Shown one piece after another: positions 16,139 to 24,757 of a stretch of 64,000 nt of DNA. Made by a program: the position numbers and the translations under genes. Source of the stretch: Microbacterium candidum. Lineage in GTDB: Bacteria > Actinomycetota > Actinomycetes > Actinomycetales > Microbacteriaceae. The notes below the pieces were generated by a model that saw only the letters and a list, made by a program, of their open reading frames with translations, made no database searches and was not told the origin of the DNA. The DNA lies in assembly GCF_030315975.1 (NCBI RefSeq), contig NZ_JASXSZ010000009.1, positions 23,752-87,751 on the forward strand, read 5' to 3'. The number at the start of each line of letters is the position of its first letter. Within the stretch, counting starts at the first letter, position 1.

Positions 16139-19100
16139 CGATGATCGAGACGCTGTTCGGGCTCATCCCGGCAGGATCGCGCGGCCAGCAGTGGCTGGCA
16201 GAAGACCTCCAGCTCGTGAACTGGGGCGGGTACGACGGCGCGCACCGCGTGCGTTTCTCTCCGGCGGCGACACTCCTGTGCGGCGGGTCCGGCTCGGGCA
16301 AGTCGACGCTCATGGATGCCTACATCGCGCTCATGATGCCGCACACGACACCCTTCAACGGCGCTTCCAACGGGGGAGTGACGGGGCGCCCGCGCGGGGA
16401 GGAGCAGCGCAACATCCTCTCGTACGCGCGCGGCAAGCTCGACGAGTCCCGCACCGATGAGGGCACCAAGATGCGCGTGCTCCGCGGCGACGGCGTCGAC
16501 ACATGGACCGCCGTCTCCATGACGTGGCTGGATCACGACGGGGCCCGCTTCACCGCCGTGCGCGCGTGGTACGTCCCGGCGGGTGCACGCGTGCTGGAGG
16601 ACGCCGTACGCGTCCGTGCGACGGCGGACGGCCCCTTCGACCTCAGCTCCCTCGAATCGGCCGCCGTGCATCGCTTCACCGACACGTCGCTGAAGGCCGC
16701 GGGGCTCGATCCGGTGGCGACCGACCGCGAGTTCTCGGCGCGCCTGCACACCGTGCTCGGAATCGGGGCCGCGGGCTCGGGCGCGAAGGCGATGAGCCTC
16801 CTCGCCCGCATCCAGGCCGGCCAGCAGATCACGACGGTCGACGACCTCTACAAGCGGCTCGTGCTCGAGGAGCCGGAGACGATGACGACCGCCGATGCGG
16901 TGGTCGCGCACTTCGACGAGCTCGAAGGAACGCGCACGCGCATGCTCACGGCCCGGCAGCAGGTCGGGGCGCTCGAGCCCATCCGCGAGCTGCGCGGGAA
17001 GATCGCGGACGCCGCCGAGCGGGTGCGGATCGTCGACGAGATCGGCTCTTTCTCGGATGCCGAGTCGCTCGCATCGCTGTGGCGTGCGGGCCGGCGGCTC
17101 GATCTGCTCCGCGATGTGGAGTCGGAGCTCGGCGAACGCACGCACGCGATCGACGTGGAGCTGCGTGAGAAGGGCGCGCTGGCGGATGCCGCGGAGGCGG
17201 AGCGGGACGGCCTGGCCGACCTGCTGCGACACTCGGGCGGCGACCGGCTCGACACCGCTCAGCGCGAGCTGCGCGAGGTGGAGCGACGGCTCGGCGCCGT
17301 GCAGCGGCAGCGCGGCGTGCTCGACGAAGACCTCCGGATCCTCGGGGTCGAGGCGGCCGACCGCGATCGGTTCACAGCACTCGCCGCCCGGGCGCGCGAG
17401 GAGCTCGCCGATCCGGACGCCAAGCGCACCGCGCGGCAGGCGTTCGCCGAGGCGATGTCATCGCGGCGGGCTCTCGACGCCGAGATCGCCGAGCTCGAGG
17501 CGGAACGCACGCGCACCGAGGCCGGGAGCGACAACATCCCGGGCGCGCTGCACGAGTCCCGCGCCCTGCTCGCACGTGCTGCCGGTCTCGAGCCGGACGA
17601 CCTTCCGTTCGTCGGCGAGCTCGTCGAGGTGCGCACCGAGTTCGAGCCGTGGCGCGAGGCGTTCAACCTCGCCCTCGGCGGCTTCGCGACGACCCTTCTG
17701 ATCGACGCCGCCGTCCTCGCGCGGTTCCGCGAGGCGATCAACACCGTGCGGACCCCCGTGCGACTGCGCTACGAGGGCGTGCACACCGGGCTCCCCGAGG
17801 CCGGTGCGCGGGATGACTCCACTCTCCCCGGGCGCCTCGACTACCGCAGCACGCCCTTCACCGGCTGGCTCCAGCAGCGCCTCGACGAGCGGTTCGGTTT
17901 CGTGTGTGTGGACTCGTCGGCGCAGCTGCAGGCGCACGGCAAGGCGCTCACCATCACCGGGCAGACCTCCGAGGGGAGCCGCGGAGCGCATGGCGGCCAC
18001 GGGCGCGCCAACGTGCTCGGGTTCTCCAACGACCGCCGCCTGCGCGAACTCGCCAAGCAGATCGACCGCGCACGATCCGCGCTCGTCGATGCGATCGACG
18101 CGGCGGAGGACGCTGAGGCCGCCCTGGATGCCGTCGATTCGCGTCTCACGGCGTGGACGAGGATCGTCGACCTCGCATGGGAGCAGGTCGACCTCGACGC
18201 CGTCGTCGCCGAGCGCGACCGGTGGAAGGCCATCGAGGACGAGGTCACCGCGGGCAATCCGGAGATCGCACGGATCCAGGGCCAGCTCGCCGCCGCCAAG
18301 GGGAAGGTCGGCACCCTCCGCGAGGACATCGCGCGGGCGAAGGTCGAGCGCGAGCAGCTCGAGGCCAAGTGGGCGGCCGTCACGGACGATGTGGACGCCA
18401 GCCAGTCGACCCTCGACGCGGCCGAGGACGCCGACCGCGCCCTCGACGACGATCAGCGCGGGTTCCTCGACGCCCGATTCACCCTGCGCGACAGCGCGAC
18501 GGCGGCGAGCCCGTCGGCGGTCCTCACGCGCTTCGACGCGGCGCTGACGACGGCGGGGCAGCGTCTTGACGAGGACCGGGCCGCGGCATCCGCCGCGCAC
18601 GAGGAGCATCGCGACTCCATGCGGCGACTCATGAGCGGCTTCCTCGAGCGGTGGCCGAATCCGAACCTGCTGCCCGACCCCGACACGTCCGTCGGGGACT
18701 TCGAGCGCATCCTCGAGGCGCTCGAGACGAGCGGGCTCCACGAGCTCGAAGCGGAGTGGCGCGACAGCCTGCTGAAGCTGTCCGGCAACGACCTCACGAA
18801 CCTCGACTCGACCCTCGCGCGGTCTCTCCGCGAGATCCGCGAGCGCATCGAGCCGATCAACGTCATCATGCAGGACCTCCCGTTCTACGACGACGACCAT
18901 CGCCTGCAGATCACGACGCGGGAGAACCAGTCCGAGGCGCGGAAGCGCTTCCGCCGGGAGCTGCGCGAAGTGCGCGGGCTCATCGACGCCGCCAAGACGG
19001 ATGACGAGCGCGAGAACGTGTATCGGCGCATGAGCAGGCTGATCGGGCGGATGCGACGCACGGCGCCCGACTTCGGCGACCTCGTCGACGTGCGCAACCA

Positions 19101-19494
19101 TGTGCGCGTGAGCGCCGAGCGGATCACCGCCGACACGAAGCAGCACGTGGCGCTCTACGACCACATCGGAGAGAAGTCCGGCGGCGAGTCGCAGGAGCTC
19201 ATCGCGTTCATCGTCGGCGCGGCGCTGCGGTACCAGCTGGGGGATGCCGGCGCCGAGCGCCCGCGCTACGCGCCGGTGTTCATGGACGAGGCGCTCATCA
19301 AGGCCGACGCGCACTTCACGAAGCGCGCGATCGGCGCGTGGCGGGGGCTCGGGTTCCAGCTTGTGATCGGCGCGCCGAACGACAAGTACAGCGCGATCGA
19401 GCCGCACGTGGATGTCGAGTACGACATCCTCAAGGACACGCGCGGTCGCTCGTGGGCGAAGCCGAAGGTCGGCCTGCCGGAGCTCGCCGGGTGA
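16135..19494 (+). CDS. jetC: Wadjet/MksB SMC-like ATPase JetC
   Basis: A 1119-residue SMC/MukB-like ATPase that powers DNA loop extrusion. Walker A is GGSGSGKSTL (about residues 50-59). A first coiled coil spans about 290-480, a hinge-like domain lies near 480-640, and a return coiled coil runs to about 900. The ABC signature is SGGESQEL (about 1015) and Walker B is PVFMDEALIKAD (about 1045), followed by the D/H-loop VIGAPNDKY. All ATPase motifs are intact, so the complex should be active. It starts with GTG overlapping the jetB stop and ends the operon. Confidence 0.93.
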   Translation: MTMIETLFGLIPAGSRGQQWLAEDLQLVNWGGYDGAHRVRFSPAATLLCGGSGSGKSTLMDAYIALMMPHTTPFNGASNGGVTGRPRGEEQRNILSYARGKLDESRTDEGTKMRVLRGDGVDTWTAVSMTWLDHDGARFTAVRAWYVPAGARVLEDAVRVRATADGPFDLSSLESAAVHRFTDTSLKAAGLDPVATDREFSARLHTVLGIGAAGSGAKAMSLLARIQAGQQITTVDDLYKRLVLEEPETMTTADAVVAHFDELEGTRTRMLTARQQVGALEPIRELRGKIADAAERVRIVDEIGSFSDAESLASLWRAGRRLDLLRDVESELGERTHAIDVELREKGALADAAEAERDGLADLLRHSGGDRLDTAQRELREVERRLGAVQRQRGVLDEDLRILGVEAADRDRFTALAARAREELADPDAKRTARQAFAEAMSSRRALDAEIAELEAERTRTEAGSDNIPGALHESRALLARAAGLEPDDLPFVGELVEVRTEFEPWREAFNLALGGFATTLLIDAAVLARFREAINTVRTPVRLRYEGVHTGLPEAGARDDSTLPGRLDYRSTPFTGWLQQRLDERFGFVCVDSSAQLQAHGKALTITGQTSEGSRGAHGGHGRANVLGFSNDRRLRELAKQIDRARSALVDAIDAAEDAEAALDAVDSRLTAWTRIVDLAWEQVDLDAVVAERDRWKAIEDEVTAGNPEIARIQGQLAAAKGKVGTLREDIARAKVEREQLEAKWAAVTDDVDASQSTLDAAEDADRALDDDQRGFLDARFTLRDSATAASPSAVLTRFDAALTTAGQRLDEDRAAASAAHEEHRDSMRRLMSGFLERWPNPNLLPDPDTSVGDFERILEALETSGLHELEAEWRDSLLKLSGNDLTNLDSTLARSLREIRERIEPINVIMQDLPFYDDDHRLQITTRENQSEARKRFRRELREVRGLIDAAKTDDERENVYRRMSRLIGRMRRTAPDFGDLVDVRNHVRVSAERITADTKQHVALYDHIGEKSGGESQELIAFIVGAALRYQLGDAGAERPRYAPVFMDEALIKADAHFTKRAIGAWRGLGFQLVIGAPNDKYSAIEPHVDVEYDILKDTRGRSWAKPKVGLPELAG

Positions 19495-19520
19495 CCGCGC
19501 GGCTGAGCAGGTGACTGCCC

Positions 19521-19584
19521 GGTCCCTGAGCCTGTCGAAGGGTCGTCGCCGCCCGACGACGACCCGTCGACAGGCTCAGGGACC
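19521..19584. repeat. REP-like inverted repeat after jetC
   Basis: Two long arms, 18 bp plus 9 bp separated by one mismatch, face each other across an 8-nt loop. The outer sequence GGTCCCTGAGCCTGTCGA belongs to a dispersed family with another member near 53768. It probably also terminates jetC transcription. Confidence 0.8.
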
Positions 19585-19632
19585 ACGGGTCCGTCGCCGA
19601 GCCATTCGACCAGTCCGATCAACGGGACGGCG

Positions 19633-19638
19633 TATCCT
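19633..19638 (+). promoter_or_regulatory. -10 element of the trpS leader
   Basis: TATCCT lies 7 nt upstream of the leader-peptide ATG, so transcription would begin at or next to the start codon (a leaderless leader peptide). No good -35 is seen at 17 bp. Confidence 0.55.
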
Positions 19639-19645
19639 GGAGCGT

Positions 19646-19684
19646 ATGCGTTTCGCCTCCACCACCTGGACCTGGCTGCACTAG
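19646..19684 (+). CDS. Trp leader peptide of trpS attenuator (MRFASTTWTWLH)
   Basis: A 12-residue peptide with Trp codons at positions 8 and 10, ending in TAG 89 nt before trpS. Two Trp in twelve residues, directly ahead of four alternating pairing segments and the tryptophanyl-tRNA synthetase gene, mark it as an attenuator leader peptide. It senses charged tRNA-Trp by ribosome position and needs no function as a peptide. Too short for ordinary gene callers. Confidence 0.85.
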   Translation: MRFASTTWTWLH

Positions 19685-19724
19685 CAGCCGAGACGCATCC
19701 GCGCGGGCTGCACGGCAGCCCGCG
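19674..19724 (+). promoter_or_regulatory. Transcription attenuator of trpS
   Basis: Four segments: region 1 GGCTGC (19674-19679), region 2 GCAGCC (19684-19689), region 3 GGCTGC (19706-19711) and region 4 GCAGCC (19715-19720). Region 2 can pair with 1 or 3, and region 3 with 2 or 4. The 3:4 hairpin extends to 10 bp (19702-19711 with 19715-19724). A ribosome stalled at Trp codon 10 covers region 1 and favours 2:3. A ribosome at the stop covers region 2 and favours 3:4. No U-tract follows. Confidence 0.82.
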
Positions 19725-19773
19725 ACCCGCGGTCCCCTGAGATCCGTGCAGCTCCCTACCCACTGGAGCACAC

Positions 19774-20808
19774 ATGGATTCCTTCACCGCAACCGCCCGG
19801 CGCATGCCTGCGCTGCGCAGCGAGATCGCCGATCATCCGGAGCGATACCGCATCCTGACCGGGGAGCGACCGACGGGTCGCCTGCACCTCGGTCACTACG
19901 TCGGCACCATCAGCGAGCGGGTGCGCCTGCAGGATGCCGGAGTCGAGACGTTCGTCATCGTCGCCGATTACCAGGTGATCACCGATCGAGATTCGGTGGG
20001 CGATATCGCGGACAACGTCTTCAACGCCGTCCTCGACTATCTCGCGGCGGGTCTCGATCCCGCCGGGACGACCATCTTCACGCATTCCGCAGTGCCGGCG
20101 CTGAATCAGCTGATCATCCCGTTCCTCAGCCTCGTGACGGAGGCGGAACTCCACCGGAATCCGACGGTGAAGGCCGAGGCCGCCGCGTCCGGTCGCGCGC
20201 TGAGCGGTCTGCTGCTCACGTATCCCGTGCACCAGGCGGCCGACATCCTGTTCTGCCGGGGGAACCTCGTCCCCGTCGGCAAGGACAATCTCCCGCACGT
20301 CGAGATCACCCGCACGATCGCCCGTCGCTTCAACGAACGCTACGGGCCGGTCTTCCCGGAGCCCGAGGCGCTTCTCACCGAGACGCCGGAACTGCCGGGC
20401 TTGGACGGACGCAAGATGTCAAAGAGCTACGGCAACACGATCGGTCTCGGGATGACCGCTGACGAGACCGCCGCCGCCATCAGACGGGCGCGCACCGATT
20501 CGGAGCGGACCATCACGTATGACCCCGAGGGTCGTCCGGGTGTCAGCGGACTCTTGGCGACGGCGGCCGTGTGTCTCGATCGCTCACCCGCCGACGTCGC
20601 CGCCGAGCTCGGGGACCAGGGGAGCGGTGCGCTGAAGGCGTTGACGACGGAGGCCGTCAACGAATTCCTCCGTGAGCACCGGGAACGGCGTTCGGAGCTG
20701 ACGGCCGCCGATGCGGCATCCGTCATCCGCACGGGGAACGCGCGAGCCGCGGAGATCGCACAGGCGACCCTGCGCGAGGTGCGCGACGCGATGGGGATGA
20801 TCTACTGA
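19774..20808 (+). CDS. trpS: Tryptophan--tRNA ligase
   Basis: A 344-residue class I aminoacyl-tRNA synthetase. The HIGH motif is HLGH within PTGRLHLGHYVG, and KMSKS is complete in GRKMSKSYGNTIG. VHQAADILFCRGNLVPVGKD and the start ERYRILTGERPTGR are typical. It charges tRNA-Trp in the cytoplasm. The ATG follows CTGGAG, and expression should rise on Trp shortage through the leader attenuator. Its last 7 nt overlap the convergent EamA gene. Confidence 0.97.
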   Translation: MDSFTATARRMPALRSEIADHPERYRILTGERPTGRLHLGHYVGTISERVRLQDAGVETFVIVADYQVITDRDSVGDIADNVFNAVLDYLAAGLDPAGTTIFTHSAVPALNQLIIPFLSLVTEAELHRNPTVKAEAAASGRALSGLLLTYPVHQAADILFCRGNLVPVGKDNLPHVEITRTIARRFNERYGPVFPEPEALLTETPELPGLDGRKMSKSYGNTIGLGMTADETAAAIRRARTDSERTITYDPEGRPGVSGLLATAAVCLDRSPADVAAELGDQGSGALKALTTEAVNEFLREHRERRSELTAADAASVIRTGNARAAEIAQATLREVRDAMGMIY

Positions 20809-21764
20809 CTCACCCGGTCGGCAGCGATGGCAGGCGCAGGTCTCACCCTCCGGAGCTCGCCGAGCTTCACCACCACGACCCCGGCGACGATGAGCGCGGC
20901 CCCGAGCCACTGCAGGCCGCTCGGGACGAATCCGAGGAGCACGATCGGCCAGAAGATGCCGAAGAGCGCCTCCGAGTAGCCGGTGAACGCCGACATGACC
21001 GCGCCCAGTCGGCGGGCGGCGGCGACGCCCAGCACGTAGGACAGCACCGTCGAGATGAGCACGAGGCCGGCGACGACCATGAGCGGCGAGACGGCCTTCT
21101 CCGCGATCGTCGCGGCCGTCGCGGTGACCGTGAAGGGAAGCACGTGCACGGCGCTCACGGCGATGAGGGTCACGGAGCCGACCGCGAGGCCGAGGCCGAC
21201 GAACGGGAGCGGTGGGATGCCATGGTCTCCGTCGGCGCCGGTCGCGTAATACGCCGCGTTGCCGATCGCCGCGATGAGGGCGAAGAGGATGCCGATCGGG
21301 TTGAGCTCCTGGCCGGACCCGATGCCGGAGATGGCGAGGAGCCCGAGCACGGCGATGCCTGCCCCGAGGAACGTGAGGCCCGTCGGGCGGATGCGGGTCC
21401 GCGCCCACGTCCAGAACACCAGCAGCACCGGCCCCATGAACTCGATCAGCAGCGCCAGGCTGGGCGGGATGAACTCCACCGCGATGAAGAACGCGAGCTG
21501 ACATCCCGCGACCGCGAGGAGCCCGAAGAGCAGCAGCGGCCCGCGTGCCCGCCACGCGAGCACCCAGCGGCCGCGCATGACGATGGCCGTCGGGATCGCG
21601 AGCACGAGCGCCGCCAGCGAGATGCGCGCCGTCGCCGCCGCGCCGGCCGACCACCCGGCCGACATCAGCGCACTGGCGAACGTCCCGGACAGGGCGAAGC
21701 TCGCCGCCGATCCGACGGCGAGGAGGAATCCCGCCGCGGGAAAGCTGCGCTCGTGCCCTGACAT
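20802..21764 (-). CDS. DMT-superfamily EamA transporter
   Basis: A 320-residue membrane protein with ten predicted helices in two EamA repeats. The second repeat contains LVLISTVLSYVLGVAAARRLG and the first FALSGTFASALM and PPSLALLIEFMGPVLL, characteristic of the RhtA-like branch that exports amino acids or other small metabolites. The start chosen is ATG at 21764 (MSGHERS); a TTG 15 codons earlier is possible. The exported substrate is unknown. Linkage to trpS is only by convergence. Confidence 0.87.
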   Translation of the reverse strand: MSGHERSFPAAGFLLAVGSAASFALSGTFASALMSAGWSAGAAATARISLAALVLAIPTAIVMRGRWVLAWRARGPLLLFGLLAVAGCQLAFFIAVEFIPPSLALLIEFMGPVLLVFWTWARTRIRPTGLTFLGAGIAVLGLLAISGIGSGQELNPIGILFALIAAIGNAAYYATGADGDHGIPPLPFVGLGLAVGSVTLIAVSAVHVLPFTVTATAATIAEKAVSPLMVVAGLVLISTVLSYVLGVAAARRLGAVMSAFTGYSEALFGIFWPIVLLGFVPSGLQWLGAALIVAGVVVVKLGELRRVRPAPAIAADRVSQ

Positions 21765-21842
21765 ATCTGCATCCGTTCCGGCCGCCGCATCCTTCCGGCG
21801 CCCCAGCAAGGTTACGCCGGGGAGCGGACACGTCCGGACGGG

Positions 21843-23651
21843 TCAGCGCGGCCGGTGCTCCGCGCGCGCGAGTGCATCCGCAGCGCGCACCAGAGCGAGG
21901 TGGGAGAACGCCTGCGGGGTGTTCCCGACCTGGCGCCGGCCGTGCACGTCGTACTCCTCGGACAGCAGCCCGACGTCGTTCGCGATCGCGCAGAGTCGGT
22001 CCATGAGCGCCTCCGCCTCGTCGACGCGCCCCGTCGTCGCGTACTGCTCCACGAGCCAGAAGGAGCACGCGAGGAACGGATGCTCGCGCCCGGGCAGGCC
22101 GTCGACCTTCGTCACGGTGCGGTAGCGGCGCAGCATCCCGTCCTCCATGAGGTCCTGCTCGATCTTCGCGACCGTCGCGAGCATGCGCGGATCGTCCGGC
22201 GGGCAGTACCCGACGAGCGGGAGCAGCAGAAGTGAGGCGTCCACCTCGGTCGTGCCGTAGTACTGGGAGAAGTGGCCGTCCACGACCGCCTGCGTGTCGA
22301 TCTCGTGCCGCATGCGGTCGCGCAGCTCGCGCCACTCGTCGAGGTGGCCCGACAGCCCGAACTCCTCGACGGCGCGCACGGCGCGGTCGAACGCCGCCCA
22401 CACCATGACACGCGAGTGGGTGAACATGTGCGGGTCGCCGCGGATCTCCCACAGCCCCTGGTCCGGTCGCTGCAGGTTCTCTGCCGCATGCCGGATCAGG
22501 TGCTTCTCGAGCGGCCAGGAGAACTTCGACTCCTCGAGTCCCGCTCCCCGCGCGGCGGAGAGCGTGACGAGCACCTCTCCGACGACATCGGCCTGATATT
22601 GGAGCGCCGCGCCGTTGCCGATGCGGACCGGCACCGACTCCTCGTAGCCGGGGAGGGAGGCGAGTTCCCGCTCGACGAGGTCGCGCTCACCCGCGAGCCC
22701 GTACATGATCTGGAGGTCCGCAGGGTCGCCGGCGACCGCGCGCAACAGCCAGTTCCGCCAGTGGTGGGCGACGTGGGTGAAGCCGTGCGCGAGCAGGGCC
22801 TCGAGCGTGAGCGCGGCATCCCGCAGCCACACGTATCGGTAGTCCCAGTTGCGCGATCCGCCGAAGTCCTCGGGCAGCGATGTGGTCGCGGCCGCCGCGA
22901 TGCCGCCCGTCTCGCGGTTCGTGAGCGCGCGCAGGGTGAGCAGCGACCGGACCACGAGATCCTGGTGGGGGCCGGCGTGCTCGATACGGTCGGCCCAGTC
23001 CTGCCACCACCGACGCGTGTCCGCGATGCCGCCTTCGACGTCGAGGGGCTCGGGCACGGGCAGATGGGACGGGTACCACGTCAGTGTGAGGTCGACGGAT
23101 GCGCCGGCATCCACCGTGACCTCGCCGCTGTGGACGTGATCGACGGGATGCAGGCGGGCCCCGCGCATGACGATCGCGTGCGGACCCGCCGTCGCCACCA
23201 GCGCGGGCTCCTGCTCGGTGCCGTCCTGCCGCACCCACGGCAGCGCCCGCGAGTAGTCGAAGCGGAAGCGCACGTCCTGGTCGAAGGCGACGCTTCCTTC
23301 GATCCCGACGATGCGGCGGACCAGATCGATGCGGTCGACGTCGACGCGACTGTGCCGATGGATCGGCATGACGTCGTGCACCTCCGCCACGCCCGTCGCC
23401 GTCTCCCAGCGCGTGACGAGGATGAAGGTGTCGCCGTCGTAGCGGCGGCTGGCGACGGCGTTCGCGTCGTGTGGGCGGAGGTTCCAGCATCCGTTCTGCT
23501 CGGTGCCGAGGAGGGCCCCGAAGACGGATGCCGAGTCCAGCCGCGGCAGGCACAGCCAGTCGATCCCGCCCTCGCGCGAGACGAGTGCCGCGGTGTGGCA
23601 GTTGCTCAGCAGTGCGTAATCCTCGATCGGGACGGTCACCGTCCCACTCAT
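21843..23651 (-). CDS. GH15 family glycoside hydrolase (trehalase or glucoamylase)
   Basis: A 602-residue two-domain GH15 enzyme. The N-terminal beta-domain begins with PIEDYALLSNCHTAALVSR (family hallmark) and GGIDWLCLPR. The (alpha/alpha)6 barrel starts near residue 215 with NWDYRYVWLRDA, and the acid/base region is in REHPFLACSFWL. Actinobacterial proteins of this length act mainly as trehalases, related ones as glucoamylases. The choice cannot be made here. The start at 23651 is the second of two; a GTG six codons upstream is possible. Confidence 0.9.
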   Translation of the reverse strand: MSGTVTVPIEDYALLSNCHTAALVSREGGIDWLCLPRLDSASVFGALLGTEQNGCWNLRPHDANAVASRRYDGDTFILVTRWETATGVAEVHDVMPIHRHSRVDVDRIDLVRRIVGIEGSVAFDQDVRFRFDYSRALPWVRQDGTEQEPALVATAGPHAIVMRGARLHPVDHVHSGEVTVDAGASVDLTLTWYPSHLPVPEPLDVEGGIADTRRWWQDWADRIEHAGPHQDLVVRSLLTLRALTNRETGGIAAAATTSLPEDFGGSRNWDYRYVWLRDAALTLEALLAHGFTHVAHHWRNWLLRAVAGDPADLQIMYGLAGERDLVERELASLPGYEESVPVRIGNGAALQYQADVVGEVLVTLSAARGAGLEESKFSWPLEKHLIRHAAENLQRPDQGLWEIRGDPHMFTHSRVMVWAAFDRAVRAVEEFGLSGHLDEWRELRDRMRHEIDTQAVVDGHFSQYYGTTEVDASLLLLPLVGYCPPDDPRMLATVAKIEQDLMEDGMLRRYRTVTKVDGLPGREHPFLACSFWLVEQYATTGRVDEAEALMDRLCAIANDVGLLSEEYDVHGRRQVGNTPQAFSHLALVRAADALARAEHRPR

Positions 23652-23719
23652 ACACCCATCGCCCGACACTATCGAGGAGACTCGGCGGCGCGTCCGCCGC
23701 GCATAGGTAGGGTGTCACC

Positions 23720-24733
23720 GTGGGGGAGAGCGGACAGGACGGCACCGGCGGGATGCTGCGGCGCATCGTCGCGTGGGTGCTCGGCCTGCGGATCGTCCGG
23801 GCCTACCTCCTGTACATCGAGCACCGCGGACCGATGCTCGCCGACAGCATCACCTACCGCGCGCTGTTCAGCATCTTCGCCGGGGTGCTGCTCGTGTTCT
23901 CGTTCGCCGCTCTCTGGCTGAGCGGCGCTCCCGACGCGATGCACGCCCTGACGGAGGCGCTCGACGCGATGATCCCGGGTCTGTCGAAGGTCGTGGACGT
24001 CTCCAGCATCGACGCGCCCGTCGGGTTCACGCTCATCGGCGTCTTGTCGCTCGTCGGCCTCGTGGGCGCGGCGATCAGCGCGATCGGCAGTCTCCGCGCG
24101 GCCCTGCACATCCTGGCCGACGAGGTCGTGGACGACGTCTTCTTCGTCTGGGTGATCCTGCGGAACCTGCTGGTGGCCGCCTGTCTCGGCGCTCTCCTCG
24201 CCGTGGCGGCGCTCGCGAGCGTCTTCGGCGTGGCGGGTGTCGGCGCGGTGATGGGGTGGCTCGGGATGTCGAGCCACGCCTGGCCTGCGGTGATCAGCAT
24301 CCGACTCGTGGACATCCTCGTCGTGTTCGTCGTCGACACACTGGCGATCGTGCTCCTCTTCGTGGTGCTCGCGGGGATCCGGCCGCCGGCGCGGGCGCTC
24401 TGGATCGGGGCGATGATCGGCGGACTGGGCCTCACGGTCCTGCAGGAGCTGTCCGGCCTGTTCGTGCGGGGCGCGGCATCCAATCCGCTCCTCGCCTCCT
24501 TCGCGGCCCTGATCGCGCTCCTGATCTGGTTCAACCTCTCCGCACAGGTCATCCTGCTCGCGGGCAGCCACATCATCACGGCGGCGTCCGACGCGCACGA
24601 CCGTGATGCGGAGCGCCCGGCCGCCCGCACGATGGAGGAGCGTCGCGTGCGGCGCGCTGAGGACCGCGTGCGTGTCGCCGAGGAGGAACTGCAGACGGCA
24701 CGGGATGCAGTGCAGCCCCGCCGCGACGGGTGA
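23720..24733 (+). CDS. YihY/BrkB family membrane protein
   Basis: A 337-residue membrane protein of the YihY/virulence factor BrkB family. About six hydrophobic helices, with the family start ADSITYRALFSIFAG and the late ALIALLIWFNLSAQVILLAG segment (shown only in its core). The C-terminal 60 residues are charged and form a predicted coiled coil (EERRVRRAEDRVRVAEEEL). Function unknown. It is not RNase BN, as once proposed. GTG start, divergent from the GH15 gene. Confidence 0.9.
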   Translation: MGESGQDGTGGMLRRIVAWVLGLRIVRAYLLYIEHRGPMLADSITYRALFSIFAGVLLVFSFAALWLSGAPDAMHALTEALDAMIPGLSKVVDVSSIDAPVGFTLIGVLSLVGLVGAAISAIGSLRAALHILADEVVDDVFFVWVILRNLLVAACLGALLAVAALASVFGVAGVGAVMGWLGMSSHAWPAVISIRLVDILVVFVVDTLAIVLLFVVLAGIRPPARALWIGAMIGGLGLTVLQELSGLFVRGAASNPLLASFAALIALLIWFNLSAQVILLAGSHIITAASDAHDRDAERPAARTMEERRVRRAEDRVRVAEEELQTARDAVQPRRDG

Positions 24734-24757
24734 TCGGCGTCGTGGTCGACCGCGCCG

